In this document: positions 1 to 7,083 of the stretch, piece by piece
Numbering within the stretch: the stretch's first letter is position 1
Layout of the letters: every line of letters begins with the position of its first letter
Source of the DNA: Pseudomonadota bacterium
GTDB lineage: Bacteria; Pseudomonadota; Alphaproteobacteria; Rhizobiales; Xanthobacteraceae
Length of the DNA stretch: 16,197 nt
Direction: 5' to 3'
Assembly (NCBI GenBank): GCA_023390955.1
Contig: JAEWBW010000017.1
Span: forward strand, 1 to 16,197
Position numbers and translations under genes: made by a program
The notes under the pieces: generated by a model
Seen by the model: the letters and a program-made list of their open reading frames with translations, nothing else
Told to the model about the DNA's origin: nothing
The model's database searches: none

Positions 1-737
1 TGATGGGCGCCGAGCGCAAGTCGCTCGTCATGACCGAGGAAGAGAAGCTGCTGACGGCCTATCACGAGGGCGGCCACGCCATCGTCGGCCTCAACGTGCC
101 CGCGACCGATCCGATCCACAAGGCGACGATCATTCCGCGCGGCCGTGCACTCGGCATGGTCATGCAGCTGCCCGAGCGCGACAAGCTGTCGATGTCGCTG
201 GAGCAGATGACCTCGCGCCTGGCCATCATGATGGGCGGCCGCGTCGCCGAAGAACTGATCTTCGGCCGCGAGAAGGTGACCTCGGGTGCGGCCTCCGACA
301 TCGAGCAGGCCACGCGCCTTGCCCGCATGATGGTGACGCGCTGGGGTCTCTCGGAAGAGCTCGGCACGGTCTCCTATGGTGAGAACCAGGACGAGGTCTT
401 CCTCGGCATGTCGGTGTCGCGCACGCAGAACGCTTCTGAAGCAACCGTCCAGAAGATCGACTCCGAGATCCGGCGTCTGGTCGAGGAAGGCTACAAGGAA
501 GCGACCCGCATCCTCACCGAGAAGCATGGCGACCTCGAAGCGCTCGCCAAGGGTCTGCTCGAGTTCGAGACGCTCTCCGGTGACGAGATTGTCGACCTGC
601 TCAAGGGCAAGAAGCCGAACCGCGAGTCCGTGCTCGAGCCGACCACGCCGCGCGCCTCCGCCGTGCCCCCGGCCGGCAAGTCTCCGCGCCCGCGGCCCGA
701 TGCCGATCCCGGCCTGGAGCCGCAGCCGCAGGCGTAA
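1..737 (+). CDS. ftsH: ATP-dependent zinc metalloprotease FtsH, C-terminal part (5' end outside window)
   Basis: This is the proteolytic half of the membrane-anchored AAA+ protease FtsH, which degrades misassembled membrane proteins and short-lived regulators at the inner membrane. About 244 residues are visible. The zinc site HEGGH lies at residues 21-25 counted from the first visible Met (H21, E22, H25), and the third ligand is probably D99 in TSGAASDIEQATR. The M41 peptidase helices follow (LARMMVTRWGLSEELG), then a Pro-rich tail ending QPQA, as is common in Rhizobiales FtsH. The Met at position 3 is internal, because the sequence before HEGGH (GAERKSLVMTEEEK) normally follows the AAA domain. 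The N-terminal membrane segments and the ATPase domain lie upstream of the window. The gene is followed directly by a strong terminator, so it is the last gene of its transcription unit. Identity is near certain. Confidence 0.97.
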   Translation, partial: MGAERKSLVMTEEEKLLTAYHEGGHAIVGLNVPATDPIHKATIIPRGRALGMVMQLPERDKLSMSLEQMTSRLAIMMGGRVAEELIFGREKVTSGAASDIEQATRLARMMVTRWGLSEELGTVSYGENQDEVFLGMSVSRTQNASEATVQKIDSEIRRLVEEGYKEATRILTEKHGDLEALAKGLLEFETLSGDEIVDLLKGKKPNRESVLEPTTPRASAVPPAGKSPRPRPDADPGLEPQPQA

Positions 738-760
738 CGCCGACGGTCAGACCTGACATG

Positions 761-789
761 AAAAACGCGGCGGAAACGCCGCGTTTTTT
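761..789 (+). terminator. Rho-independent terminator after ftsH
   Basis: A stem AAAAACGCGGCG / CGCCGCGTTTTTT closes on a GAAA tetraloop (773-776) and runs into a T tract at 784-789. It begins 24 bases after the ftsH stop codon. The A run on the left arm pairs with the T run, so it could also work weakly for transcription arriving on the other strand. Confidence 0.93.
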
Positions 790-888
790 GTTGCCGGCAT
801 TCAGGATCGCCGCCGCGTCCGGGCACCGCCAAGGACGTGCCCTACGCGGCGAGTTCCCCTTTTAGGTGTGGCTGTGATTTCCAAGTGA

Positions 889-903
889 CAGTCAAACTGA
901 CTG
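889..903. promoter_or_regulatory. Small inverted repeat in the barrel-gene upstream region
   Basis: CAGTCA-AAC-TGACTG is a perfect 6-bp inverted repeat with a 3-base centre, 41 bases before the likely GTG start of the outer-membrane protein gene. It lies where a promoter or 5' leader would be expected. It may be an operator half-site pair or a small leader hairpin. No regulator can be assigned and chance occurrence is possible. Confidence 0.3.
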
Positions 904-943
904 ATTGCCGGTATTTTCCGATTCGAAATCCGGAGAATCTGAC

Positions 944-1696
944 GTGAAGAAAGTCCTGAGCGCCGTCGCCCTGCTGACCCTGGGCCTTGCCGTCCCCGCT
1001 GCCGCCGCTGATCTTCCCGCCCGCTACGCCAAAGCCCCCGCAGTCGCGCCCGTGTCGCTGTACAATTGGGGTGGCTTCTACATCGGCGGCAATGCCGGTG
1101 GCGCCTCCAGCCGCAATTGCTGGGACTTCACCACGCCGGCCGGCGCCTTCATCGCGGCCGAGGGTTGCCATGATGCGACCGGTGCGATCGCCGGCGGCCA
1201 GATCGGCTATCGCTGGCAGGCCTCGAACTTCGTCTTCGGTCTCGAGGGGCAGGGCGACTGGGCCAACCTGCGCGGCTCCAATGTGAGCGCGCTCGCAGCG
1301 CCCTTCACCAACGTCTCGCGCATCGATGCCATCGGCTTGTTCACCGGTCAGGTCGGCTGGGCCTGGAATAGCGTCCTGCTCTACGCCAAGGGCGGCGCCG
1401 CCGTCGTGGCCGATCGCTACCGCGTCGAGACCACCGTGGGCGCCGTGCCGGCCGCGACGTCCAGCGACAGCACCCGCTGGGGCGCGACGATCGGCGCCGG
1501 CCTCGAGTTCGGTTTCACGCCGAACTGGTCGGTGGGCGTCGAGTACAATCACCTGTTCATGCAGGATCGCCTTGTGACTTTCACCGGCGTCCCGGGCGGC
1601 GCTTTCTTCGGCACCGACCGGATTCGCCAGGACATCGATATGGCAACCGTCCGCGTGAACTATCGCTTCGGCGGCCCGGTCGTCGCCAAGTACTGA
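944..1696 (+). CDS. Outer-membrane beta-barrel protein (Omp25/31-like)
   Basis: This is an exported small barrel protein of 250 residues from the preferred start. I chose the GTG at 944 because GGAGA at 932-936 sits 7 bases before it and because this start gives a clean signal peptide (VKKVLSAVALLTLGLAVPAAAA, cut before DLPARYAK). An ATG-like start 13 codons upstream would add a polar tail before the signal. The mature protein opens with a short Pro/Ala stretch, then NWGGFYIGGNAGG, the first strand signature of rhizobial Omp25/Omp31 proteins. Alternating strands rich in Gly and aromatics follow, ending VNYRFGGPVVAKY. Members of this family are abundant surface proteins of about 25 kDa that tie the outer membrane to the cell wall or act as small porins. 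The gene stands alone between two terminators. A 10-base tandem duplication covers its stop codon. Confidence 0.9.
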   Translation: MKKVLSAVALLTLGLAVPAAAADLPARYAKAPAVAPVSLYNWGGFYIGGNAGGASSRNCWDFTTPAGAFIAAEGCHDATGAIAGGQIGYRWQASNFVFGLEGQGDWANLRGSNVSALAAPFTNVSRIDAIGLFTGQVGWAWNSVLLYAKGGAAVVADRYRVETTVGAVPAATSSDSTRWGATIGAGLEFGFTPNWSVGVEYNHLFMQDRLVTFTGVPGGAFFGTDRIRQDIDMATVRVNYRFGGPVVAKY

Positions 1697-1707
1697 GAAG
1701 TACTGAG
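1688..1707. repeat. Perfect 10-bp tandem duplication across the stop codon
   Basis: AAGTACTGAG occurs twice head to tail (1688-1697 and 1698-1707). The first copy contains the last codons and the TGA stop of the barrel gene. The second copy repeats the same Lys-Tyr-stop words out of use, downstream. This looks like a recent slippage duplication. It does not change the protein. Confidence 0.9.
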
Positions 1708-1735
1708 ACAAGCCGCGTCACTGACGCATTCGATC

Positions 1736-1762
1736 AAGCCCCGGCATCGTCCGGGGCTTTTT
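1736..1762 (+). terminator. Rho-independent terminator after the barrel gene
   Basis: AAGCCCCGG (1736-1744) pairs with CCGGGGCTT (1751-1759) around a six-base loop and is followed by TTTTT (1758-1762). It lies 40 bases after the stop codon and 28 bases before the end of the convergent L,D-transpeptidase gene. The T run serves the + strand gene. The A pair on the left arm gives little for the opposite strand. Confidence 0.9.
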
Positions 1763-1789
1763 CTTTAGGCGCCTTCGGTTCGTCTGAAG

Positions 1790-2683
1790 TTACTTGGCCT
1801 CGGCGATCTTCGGTCCGGACGTCAGCATCTGCGCATGAGCCGCCGAGAGCCGGTTCGACGGCGAGGCCGGATGTCCCGGCGACCGGAAGGCGGCGTCGGA
1901 CGACGCTCCCGGGAACGGTCGTTGAGCAACGGTTGCCGGAAGCACGATCACCTTCGCTCCGACTTTCACCCGCTCATAGAGGTCCGTGACGTCCTCATTG
2001 GTCAGCCGGATACAGCCGGACGAAACCCGCTTGCCGATCGTGTCGGGCTTGTTGGTGCCGTGAATGCGATATTCGGTCTCGCCGAGATACATCGCCCGGG
2101 CGCCAAGCGGGTTGCCCTCACCACCTGCCATGAACCGGGGCAGATAGGGCTGGCGCACAACCATCTCCGCGGGCGGATGCCAATCCGGCCATTCGGCTTT
2201 CCGGGCCACCGTCTGCTCGCCGGACCATGTAAAGCCCTCGCGGCCGACACCGATGCCGTAGCGCATCGCCTTCGTGTCATTCAGGACGAGATAGAGGAAC
2301 GTGTTCTTGGTATCGATGATGACGGTGCCCGGCGTCTGGCGACTGGCGTAATCAACCACCTGCCGGGCAAATGCGCCCGGACCGTCAGCGGCCTTTGGTG
2401 GTTCGACCAGAGGCGCCGGGGCGGGTGTCGGCGCCGGAGCCTGGACCGGAATCGGAGCTGGCGCTGTCACGCGAGCAGGCGTTGCAACGTAGACCGGAGT
2501 TGACGACGCCTGCGCCTGGACTTGGACTTGGGGCGCGGCTGCCTTCCGTGTCGGCGGCACGCTCGTTGGGTGAGCCAGCAAGCTGTATCCCGCGACGGCG
2601 ACGGCCACGGCGCCAATTCCCACGCGCGCGACCATCGGTATTGCGAGCGTCTCTGTCTTTCGACGTTTGGCTCGCTTGCTCAT
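1790..2683 (-). CDS. L,D-transpeptidase (YkuD domain), membrane-anchored
   Basis: This is a periplasmic peptidoglycan cross-linking or lipoprotein-attaching enzyme, 297 residues. The start is the ATG at 2683, preceded by GGGGAACGAC. A TTG 14 codons upstream has no ribosome site. The layout is a basic N-terminus (MSKRAKRRK), one membrane segment at about residues 13-37, a long Pro/Ala/Gln linker at about 40-98, then the YkuD domain at about 117-249. The catalytic signature is complete: H208 in YRIHGTNKP and C224 in SSGCIRLTNEDV. About 45 polar residues follow the domain. The enzyme transfers the L,D-linked stem peptide through the cysteine, giving 3-3 cross-links or attaching a protein to murein. 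Which of these it does cannot be read here. The gene is convergent with the barrel gene. Rhizobiales use such enzymes to anchor Omp25-type barrels to peptidoglycan, so the pairing may be functional; that is inference. Confidence 0.93.
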   Translation of the reverse strand: MSKRAKRRKTETLAIPMVARVGIGAVAVAVAGYSLLAHPTSVPPTRKAAAPQVQVQAQASSTPVYVATPARVTAPAPIPVQAPAPTPAPAPLVEPPKAADGPGAFARQVVDYASRQTPGTVIIDTKNTFLYLVLNDTKAMRYGIGVGREGFTWSGEQTVARKAEWPDWHPPAEMVVRQPYLPRFMAGGEGNPLGARAMYLGETEYRIHGTNKPDTIGKRVSSGCIRLTNEDVTDLYERVKVGAKVIVLPATVAQRPFPGASSDAAFRSPGHPASPSNRLSAAHAQMLTSGPKIAEAK

Positions 2684-2728
2684 GTCGTTCCCCGGGTCAC
2701 CATGGCCTGAGAGGTAACCCGGCAAAAT

Positions 2729-2941
2729 TTAACAAACTTCGAAGCGATCTCGCCCGGATGGGAACCCGTCAGACATCGTTAACGCCAACTCTCGTTCGCG
2801 AACACAAGAGTTGAATCGACGCCCGATATCAATCTTGGCGATACAAGCGTCATTGACGCGCGCACAGATCAAGTCCCGGAATTTCTCCTGAGCTTCTTCT
2901 TTGCAGGAGACCAGCAGATTGGGTGAGGCCAGTTGCCGCAT
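2729..2941 (-). CDS. Doubtful small ORF, 70 aa, cysteine-containing
   Basis: This is an open frame on the L,D-transpeptidase strand, 45 bases upstream of that gene. The product is natural-looking in composition (SCKEEAQEKFRDLICARVND is followed by further Cys-containing segments) with five cysteines. Against it, there is no ribosome binding site before the ATG at 2941, an in-frame TGA lies just upstream, third-position GC is clearly lower than in neighbouring genes, and there is no signal peptide although the cysteines would suit an exported protein. It could be a decayed 3' remnant of a longer gene or chance. I do not recognise a family. Confidence 0.25.
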   Translation of the reverse strand: MRQLASPNLLVSCKEEAQEKFRDLICARVNDACIAKIDIGRRFNSCVRERELALTMSDGFPSGRDRFEVC

Positions 2942-2967
2942 TTGATGCAGCGATCGTCATTCCATGG

Positions 2968-2995
2968 TATATAATTTACTGTACGTTTTACGTAA
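2968..2995. promoter_or_regulatory. AT-rich patch with TATAAT and TACGT-N3-ACGTA palindrome
   Basis: TATAAT (2970-2975) is a perfect -10 word in an otherwise GC-rich region. It is followed at once by a TACGT-TTT-ACGTA palindrome (2982-2994), nested in TTAC-N12-GTAA. A repressor bound there would cover the transcription start for the + strand gene at 3210. No good -35 word is seen at the right distance, so the promoter call is weak. Confidence 0.3.
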
Positions 2996-3209
2996 TCGCG
3001 CGTATAGGAGAGCGCCGCTTCATGCGGCAGGAGCAACTGCGGGCGCCTTGCTCCCTCTCCACTGCTTCGGCAGCTAACGTCATCTCGAACCGCTTGGCGA
3101 CAACGCGCAAGCGTTGTGACGTCCAAGGCGACCGTCTCGTCTGAATGACCAGATGCGGCCCTGATGCCGCCCGTTCTCGTCCTCAACCCGATTCCCAGGG
3201 AGGTTCAGT

Positions 3210-4253
3210 ATGTTCCCTCGAGGTGCTTCGCTAATCCGTTCGATCGCTCGCGCGACAACAGATCGTGTGTCAGTCGCTGCCAGCAGAAATCTGCCGACAT
3301 CAGATCGCGTCGGTCGCTCCGGTGGGTACCTGGCGATGCTGGTCGTGCTGCCCCCGATTCTGGCGGCGGGCCAGGCCAACGCCGCGGCCTCTGCAGGTTG
3401 CGAGGGTGGTGGGTTCATCGTGATGGGCCGCACCATGCCCCAGGGCGACACCACGGTCCCCGCCAGCGCTCTCAAGTCGACTTTTCGCGTGCAGGGCAAG
3501 TATGTCCAGTTCGATGTCGATTCGGCCACCTTTGGCATTCGCAACTACACGCTCACCGGTGCGCCGAATCCACTCGACATCACGGGCGGAGTGCCCACGC
3601 CGGTCTTTGCCAGCAAGCTGCCCGACCATCGTGGGCTGACGTTGACCAGCGACCTCGCGGTTGCGCTCAAGGATGTCAGCGTCGAACTGGAGCGCACAGG
3701 TCCCGGCCTGACCATGAAACTCCAGGCGAAGGACTGCGCTAATGGCGGTCTCTTCCAGATGGAGGTGGAGCGCGGTGATGGAACGCCGACGCTGTTCACC
3801 CACATATTGGCTGACGTAGTGTTCTATTTCGACAACCGCAACTTCCGGAACAGGGACGGTGATGTCGTTCCCTTCAAGGATGCTACGATCACCGTCACGC
3901 CACGGATCAACTTTGGCAACGACACCTCACGCAAGTTCGTCGGCAGGGACAGCCCGCAGGTTGCGACGCGGAGGCAGGAGCCGGGGTGTGTGAACCGGAT
4001 CGCCACCCGCTTCCCCGCGACCCCCTTTGACATCGTTCGTCACTGTGGCGGTGTTTCCCGCTGGGACGTGGCGAGCGGTGGCCGCATGGGCCAGGTCATG
4101 GGCGAGGACGCAGTCGAGGTTGCCCCGCCGGCCACAGTTTGCGTTCAGAACTGTCAGGCGCAAAACCGCGTGCGTGGCGCGGCTGTTGTCCTCGGCTTCC
4201 CATTCCCGGTGGGTCAGGCAGACCGACTTAAGCCGCGCGCCCCGGCGCCTTAG
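3210..4253 (+). CDS. Secreted protein of unknown function with six cysteines
   Basis: I do not recognise a named family. The 347-residue product starts at the ATG at 3210 behind a strong AGGGAGG site (3197-3203). It has an unusually long polar N-region with several Arg, then a hydrophobic stretch at about residues 39-53 (YLAMLVVLPPILAAG), and a probable signal peptidase site near AQANA, so it should be exported. The mature part has six cysteines (C64, C176, C260, C279, C311, C315), an even number compatible with three disulfides. The last pair forms CVQNC. The central region alternates hydrophobic and polar residues (STFRVQGKYVQFDVDSATFG, DATITVTPRINFGND), which suggests a beta-rich fold. The gene is monocistronic, preceded by a long leader region and followed by a strong hairpin. 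The reading frame and export are well supported. The function is unknown. Confidence 0.8.
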   Translation: MFPRGASLIRSIARATTDRVSVAASRNLPTSDRVGRSGGYLAMLVVLPPILAAGQANAAASAGCEGGGFIVMGRTMPQGDTTVPASALKSTFRVQGKYVQFDVDSATFGIRNYTLTGAPNPLDITGGVPTPVFASKLPDHRGLTLTSDLAVALKDVSVELERTGPGLTMKLQAKDCANGGLFQMEVERGDGTPTLFTHILADVVFYFDNRNFRNRDGDVVPFKDATITVTPRINFGNDTSRKFVGRDSPQVATRRQEPGCVNRIATRFPATPFDIVRHCGGVSRWDVASGGRMGQVMGEDAVEVAPPATVCVQNCQAQNRVRGAAVVLGFPFPVGQADRLKPRAPAP

Positions 4254-4263
4254 CCGTCCCAAG

Positions 4264-4300
4264 GGCGAGCGATCGGCCACCCCGATCGCTCGCCTTCGTT
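4264..4300 (+). terminator. Hairpin terminator between convergent genes
   Basis: A perfect 13-bp stem, GGCGAGCGATCGG (4264-4276) with CCGATCGCTCGCC (4282-4294), closes on a CCACC loop, followed by TTCGTT. It starts 10 bases after the stop of the secreted-protein gene and lies between two converging genes. The T tract is imperfect, but the stem is the strongest in the area. It could end transcription from both sides. Confidence 0.75.
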
Positions 4301-4341
4301 CCGCGGACGGCATCGCCTGAGCGAAGGTGATACGACACAGA

Positions 4342-5154
4342 TTACGGAGATGACTGCCCGATCAAACCGCTGACGCCGTGCCAGACCTGATCCTTCAGCG
4401 CGATCAGCGTCGGCGGGGGGATCGTCTCCGGCGACTCCGCTCGTTTGACGCCGTCGATTACCAGGGTGGCGAGGCCGATCTCGCCATCCGTGAAGTACGG
4501 ATCGCCCCCGCCATTGCGCCCGAACAGGGTCGGGCCGATCCCGGAAATCTGGAAGAAGTTCTGCACCATGCCGGCGTCGCGCAAATCCTGCATCAGGAGG
4601 GCGCGCTCCGCGTCGATGTCAGGCGCGATGTGATGCGTCACCTGTCCGGTGTCGTGGCTGAGGCCCACGCCGCGATCGAGGGTCGCTGCGCCGAGCCAGA
4701 CCGGGCGGCCGGCCGTTCCCTTCTCGAGCACCTGCCAGAAGCGGACGTGATGTCGCCTGTCTGCGCTGCGTCCAACCGGTTTCTCGAAAGCGAACTCTTG
4801 CTTCTTGCCCTCGAAGTAGAGCGGACTGACGGGCGCATCGTGATAGGGACGGTCGAGCACCACGCTGCCGGCAATCTCGATGCTGGTGCGGAGCGTGACC
4901 GGGTCGGCCGGATACCATCCGGCCGCCTGCATGGCCTTCAACACATCCGTCTTGCTGCCGACAAGTCCCACATTCAGCGCGTCGCCCGGGATGTCGCTCC
5001 CGGTACGCGTCACCATCGGCAGCGACGCAAGGCCCGGCTCGTGCTCGTGATGACTCCAGAGCGCGGGCAGGAGCAGATAGGCGAGCGCAAGGTACACGCC
5101 CAGCACGATTGCTAGACCGGTCCACCAGCGTCGTCTACGCGTCATGCGCTCCAT
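4342..5154 (-). CDS. LssY C-terminal domain membrane-anchored protein
   Basis: The product has 270 residues. A basic N-terminus (MERMTRRRRWW) leads into one membrane segment at about residues 11-32, and the rest should face the periplasm. Residues from about 44 to 240 match the LssY C-terminal domain pattern as I know it: a GSKTDVLKAMQAAGWYPAD motif near residue 66, then SPLYFEGKKQEFAFEKPVG and HHVRFW, and a distal GIGPTLFGRNGGGDPYFTDGE block. The biochemical role of this domain is not established. It is found alone or fused to membrane phosphatase and DedA-like segments. I chose the ATG at 5154 because AGAGG precedes it at suitable distance; an ATG three codons in is possible. The gene lies 82 bases downstream of the phosphodiesterase-like gene on the same strand and may be its co-transcribed partner. 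Confidence 0.82.
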   Translation of the reverse strand: MERMTRRRRWWTGLAIVLGVYLALAYLLLPALWSHHEHEPGLASLPMVTRTGSDIPGDALNVGLVGSKTDVLKAMQAAGWYPADPVTLRTSIEIAGSVVLDRPYHDAPVSPLYFEGKKQEFAFEKPVGRSADRRHHVRFWQVLEKGTAGRPVWLGAATLDRGVGLSHDTGQVTHHIAPDIDAERALLMQDLRDAGMVQNFFQISGIGPTLFGRNGGGDPYFTDGEIGLATLVIDGVKRAESPETIPPPTLIALKDQVWHGVSGLIGQSSP

Positions 5155-5236
5155 GCCCGCCTCTGGTCAGTTCGGCATGCGACACTGCGGCGGCGATCAT
5201 CAACGGCAACACGCCATATCACGCCACCAGCATCGC

Positions 5237-7039
5237 TTACTTCACACCCGCCGGCACCTTCAGTCCGACCGTGCGTCCGGGAAAGCCGGCCGCGTCGAAA
5301 TAGCGGGTGAGGCCGACGAACTGCATGTTGACGATGGTGCGCAGGCCGTTGTCACCGGGAGGCGATACGACATCGAGCCGCCACGGCCGGACCGGTTTTC
5401 CGCCCAACAACGCTTCGGTCAGCGCGCGGCCGCGAAGCTTGCCGACCGGCGGCAGGGTCACGCCCAAAATCTTTTCCAGCGTCGGCGCGATGTCGGCATT
5501 GCTGACCGGCGCCGTGTCGTTGAAGCCTGTCCTGAACGCAGGTCCGATCGCGGCCATGAAGTTTGCGGTATCCGCGCGGCTGAAGCTGCCGTGGTGACCT
5601 TGTCCCTGCAACAGATTGGTGTCGGATACGGTCGCGCTGCAGAACAACGGCTGGTCGCAACCGGTCGTCTCCGAGCGGAAGTTCACGACGATGTCAGGCG
5701 TCGGGTTTTTCGCTCCGCCCCTGAGGCCCACCTTGCTCAGCGGCAGCGTACCCGCAATCGGGCCGTGGTCGTCGCGGACGAAGACGCCGCTGGTGTAGTC
5801 CTGCGCGAGCAGCGCCTTGACCACCTGTTTTACCAGCGATTTGGCATTGGCCTGCGGCAGATAGATGAGGTCGTTGCCGCCATTCGTGCCGATCACGATG
5901 TCAGGCTTGGCCGGGTCGTTGCCGAGCGAAGCGTTGGAGCGGCGCGGATGCTTGCCGGCCTTGTAGTCGACGCCGGGGCCTTCGAAGAAGGGTTCATGCA
6001 CCGGCAGGTTCAGGGCCTGCGCGAGGTCGATCGCGAGAAAGCCGGGCGGCAGCTGCCCTTCAGGCACGTTTTCGTATTTCAGCTTTGCGGCGGGGCTGGT
6101 CTTGCTTTGCTTCGACACCGTGCTGAAGCCGTGATCGGCCGTGACGAAGATGTTCGTATTGGCATCGAGCCCAAGCTCTTTCAACGCCGCCATGATCGCC
6201 GCCAGGTCGGCGTCCGCAACCTTGATCGCGGCAAGCGAGGTCGGACCGTTGATGCCGGGAACGAGCTCGTTGACGCTGTCGCGGTTCGAGTGCTGGGTGC
6301 CGTCGGGATCCGACGACCAGTACAGCAGCATGAACGGCTTCTTGCTCTCCTTGAAATGCGGCAGCAGCACCTTGGTGACGATGTCGCGGTAATATGTCTG
6401 CTGGACCACATTGGTGGACTTGCCGGGGTTCTCGCGCTGGGCGCGGCCCGGAGTTTCCAGCGCCAGTCCCGCCTTCTTCAGCATCTCGGCGACGTCCGGC
6501 CGCAGGGCGATGCCGTTCTTCTTGCCGGTGTCGTCGTCGAAGAAGATCGTGGTCTTGCCGTCGAGCTGGGTGAGATCGTGGATGCCGACCGGCCCGACCT
6601 TGCCAAGGCCCGCGGTGAGGTAGCCCTTTTCCCGCGCCGCCGCCATGATCGAGCGCTCGCCGATGAAATTGCCGTGGTGATGCTCATTGAGCTCGCCCAG
6701 CACTGCGTTGTCCTGGATGAAGGGCGTCAGGCTCTTGGCCGCGTTTGCGACCGGAAAGCCGGTGTAGAACACGTTGCCGAAATCTCCGGTGTCGCCGATC
6801 AAATGGCCGGTCGCGATCACTGAGGCATTCGCGGTGGTGATGGTCGGATAGACCGAATGGCTGTTGGAGAAGTTGACGCCGGTGTCGCGGATGCGGGCGA
6901 ATGTCGGGGCTCGCTCGGGCGTCACCGCCGCGGCCCGAAGGCCGTCGGCAACGAACAGGATGACATTCTGCTGCGCCCTCGATGGCAGCGTGCTCGCGAG
7001 CACCGCGACGATCGCGCAAAAGACTGATTTCCTCATCAT
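5237..7039 (-). CDS. Secreted alkaline-phosphatase-superfamily protein, NPP/phosphodiesterase-like
   Basis: This is an exported metal-dependent phosphoesterase of about 600 residues. The signal peptide MMRKSVFCAIVAVLASTLPSRA ends just before QQNVILFVADG. The metal site of nucleotide pyrophosphatase/phosphodiesterases is complete: D32 (ADG), T68 in YPTITTANAS as probable nucleophile, D246 and H250 (DPDGTQH), D302 and H303 (ADHG), and H482 or H483 (GHHG). The 36-residue spacing from D32 to T68 and the four-residue spacing D246 to H250 agree with the known NPP arrangement. Substrate is not predictable; phosphodiesters or phosphonates are candidates. The start is uncertain: two ATGs at 7039 and 7036 follow GGGGGGAG very closely, the second with a 3-base gap. 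An ATG at 7057 has no ribosome site. It lies 44 bases downstream of the histidine kinase gene and upstream of the LssY-domain gene. Confidence 0.9.
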   Translation of the reverse strand: MMRKSVFCAIVAVLASTLPSRAQQNVILFVADGLRAAAVTPERAPTFARIRDTGVNFSNSHSVYPTITTANASVIATGHLIGDTGDFGNVFYTGFPVANAAKSLTPFIQDNAVLGELNEHHHGNFIGERSIMAAAREKGYLTAGLGKVGPVGIHDLTQLDGKTTIFFDDDTGKKNGIALRPDVAEMLKKAGLALETPGRAQRENPGKSTNVVQQTYYRDIVTKVLLPHFKESKKPFMLLYWSSDPDGTQHSNRDSVNELVPGINGPTSLAAIKVADADLAAIMAALKELGLDANTNIFVTADHGFSTVSKQSKTSPAAKLKYENVPEGQLPPGFLAIDLAQALNLPVHEPFFEGPGVDYKAGKHPRRSNASLGNDPAKPDIVIGTNGGNDLIYLPQANAKSLVKQVVKALLAQDYTSGVFVRDDHGPIAGTLPLSKVGLRGGAKNPTPDIVVNFRSETTGCDQPLFCSATVSDTNLLQGQGHHGSFSRADTANFMAAIGPAFRTGFNDTAPVSNADIAPTLEKILGVTLPPVGKLRGRALTEALLGGKPVRPWRLDVVSPPGDNGLRTIVNMQFVGLTRYFDAAGFPGRTVGLKVPAGVK

Positions 7040-7083
7040 CTCCCCCCGGATTTGCATCTTGTTTTTAGGCCGCAGATTGTCTT

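Larger units (their letters stand above)
2684..3209. other. Long intergenic region with AT-rich patch and hairpins
   Basis: No convincing gene is seen here. The stretch separates the divergent L,D-transpeptidase and secreted-protein genes. It holds an AT-rich patch with TATAAT at 2970-2975 and a perfect TACGT-TTT-ACGTA palindrome at 2982-2994. A 7-bp hairpin with GCAA tetraloop lies at 3100-3117, flanked by ACGTCA (3077-3082) and TGACGT (3117-3122) as a possible outer stem. A GCGGC/GCCGC hairpin follows at about 3155-3170. If the promoter is near 2970, the downstream mRNA would have a leader of over 200 bases. Confidence 0.5.

Noticed and set aside
842..1711. 289-codon open frame on the minus strand
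   Set aside because: It lies wholly antisense to the barrel gene, has Ala/Gly/Asp/His-rich low-information composition and no ribosome site; a product of high GC codon bias.
2869..3186. 105-codon minus-strand frame with several cysteines near its end
   Set aside because: No ribosome site, mixed composition and no domain; it also crosses the AT-rich patch and hairpins that look regulatory.
5144..6823. 559-codon open frame on the plus strand
   Set aside because: Antisense to the phosphodiesterase-like gene, which has a signal peptide and a full metal site. The translation is Arg/Val/Asp/His-rich, typical of a mirrored GC-rich gene.
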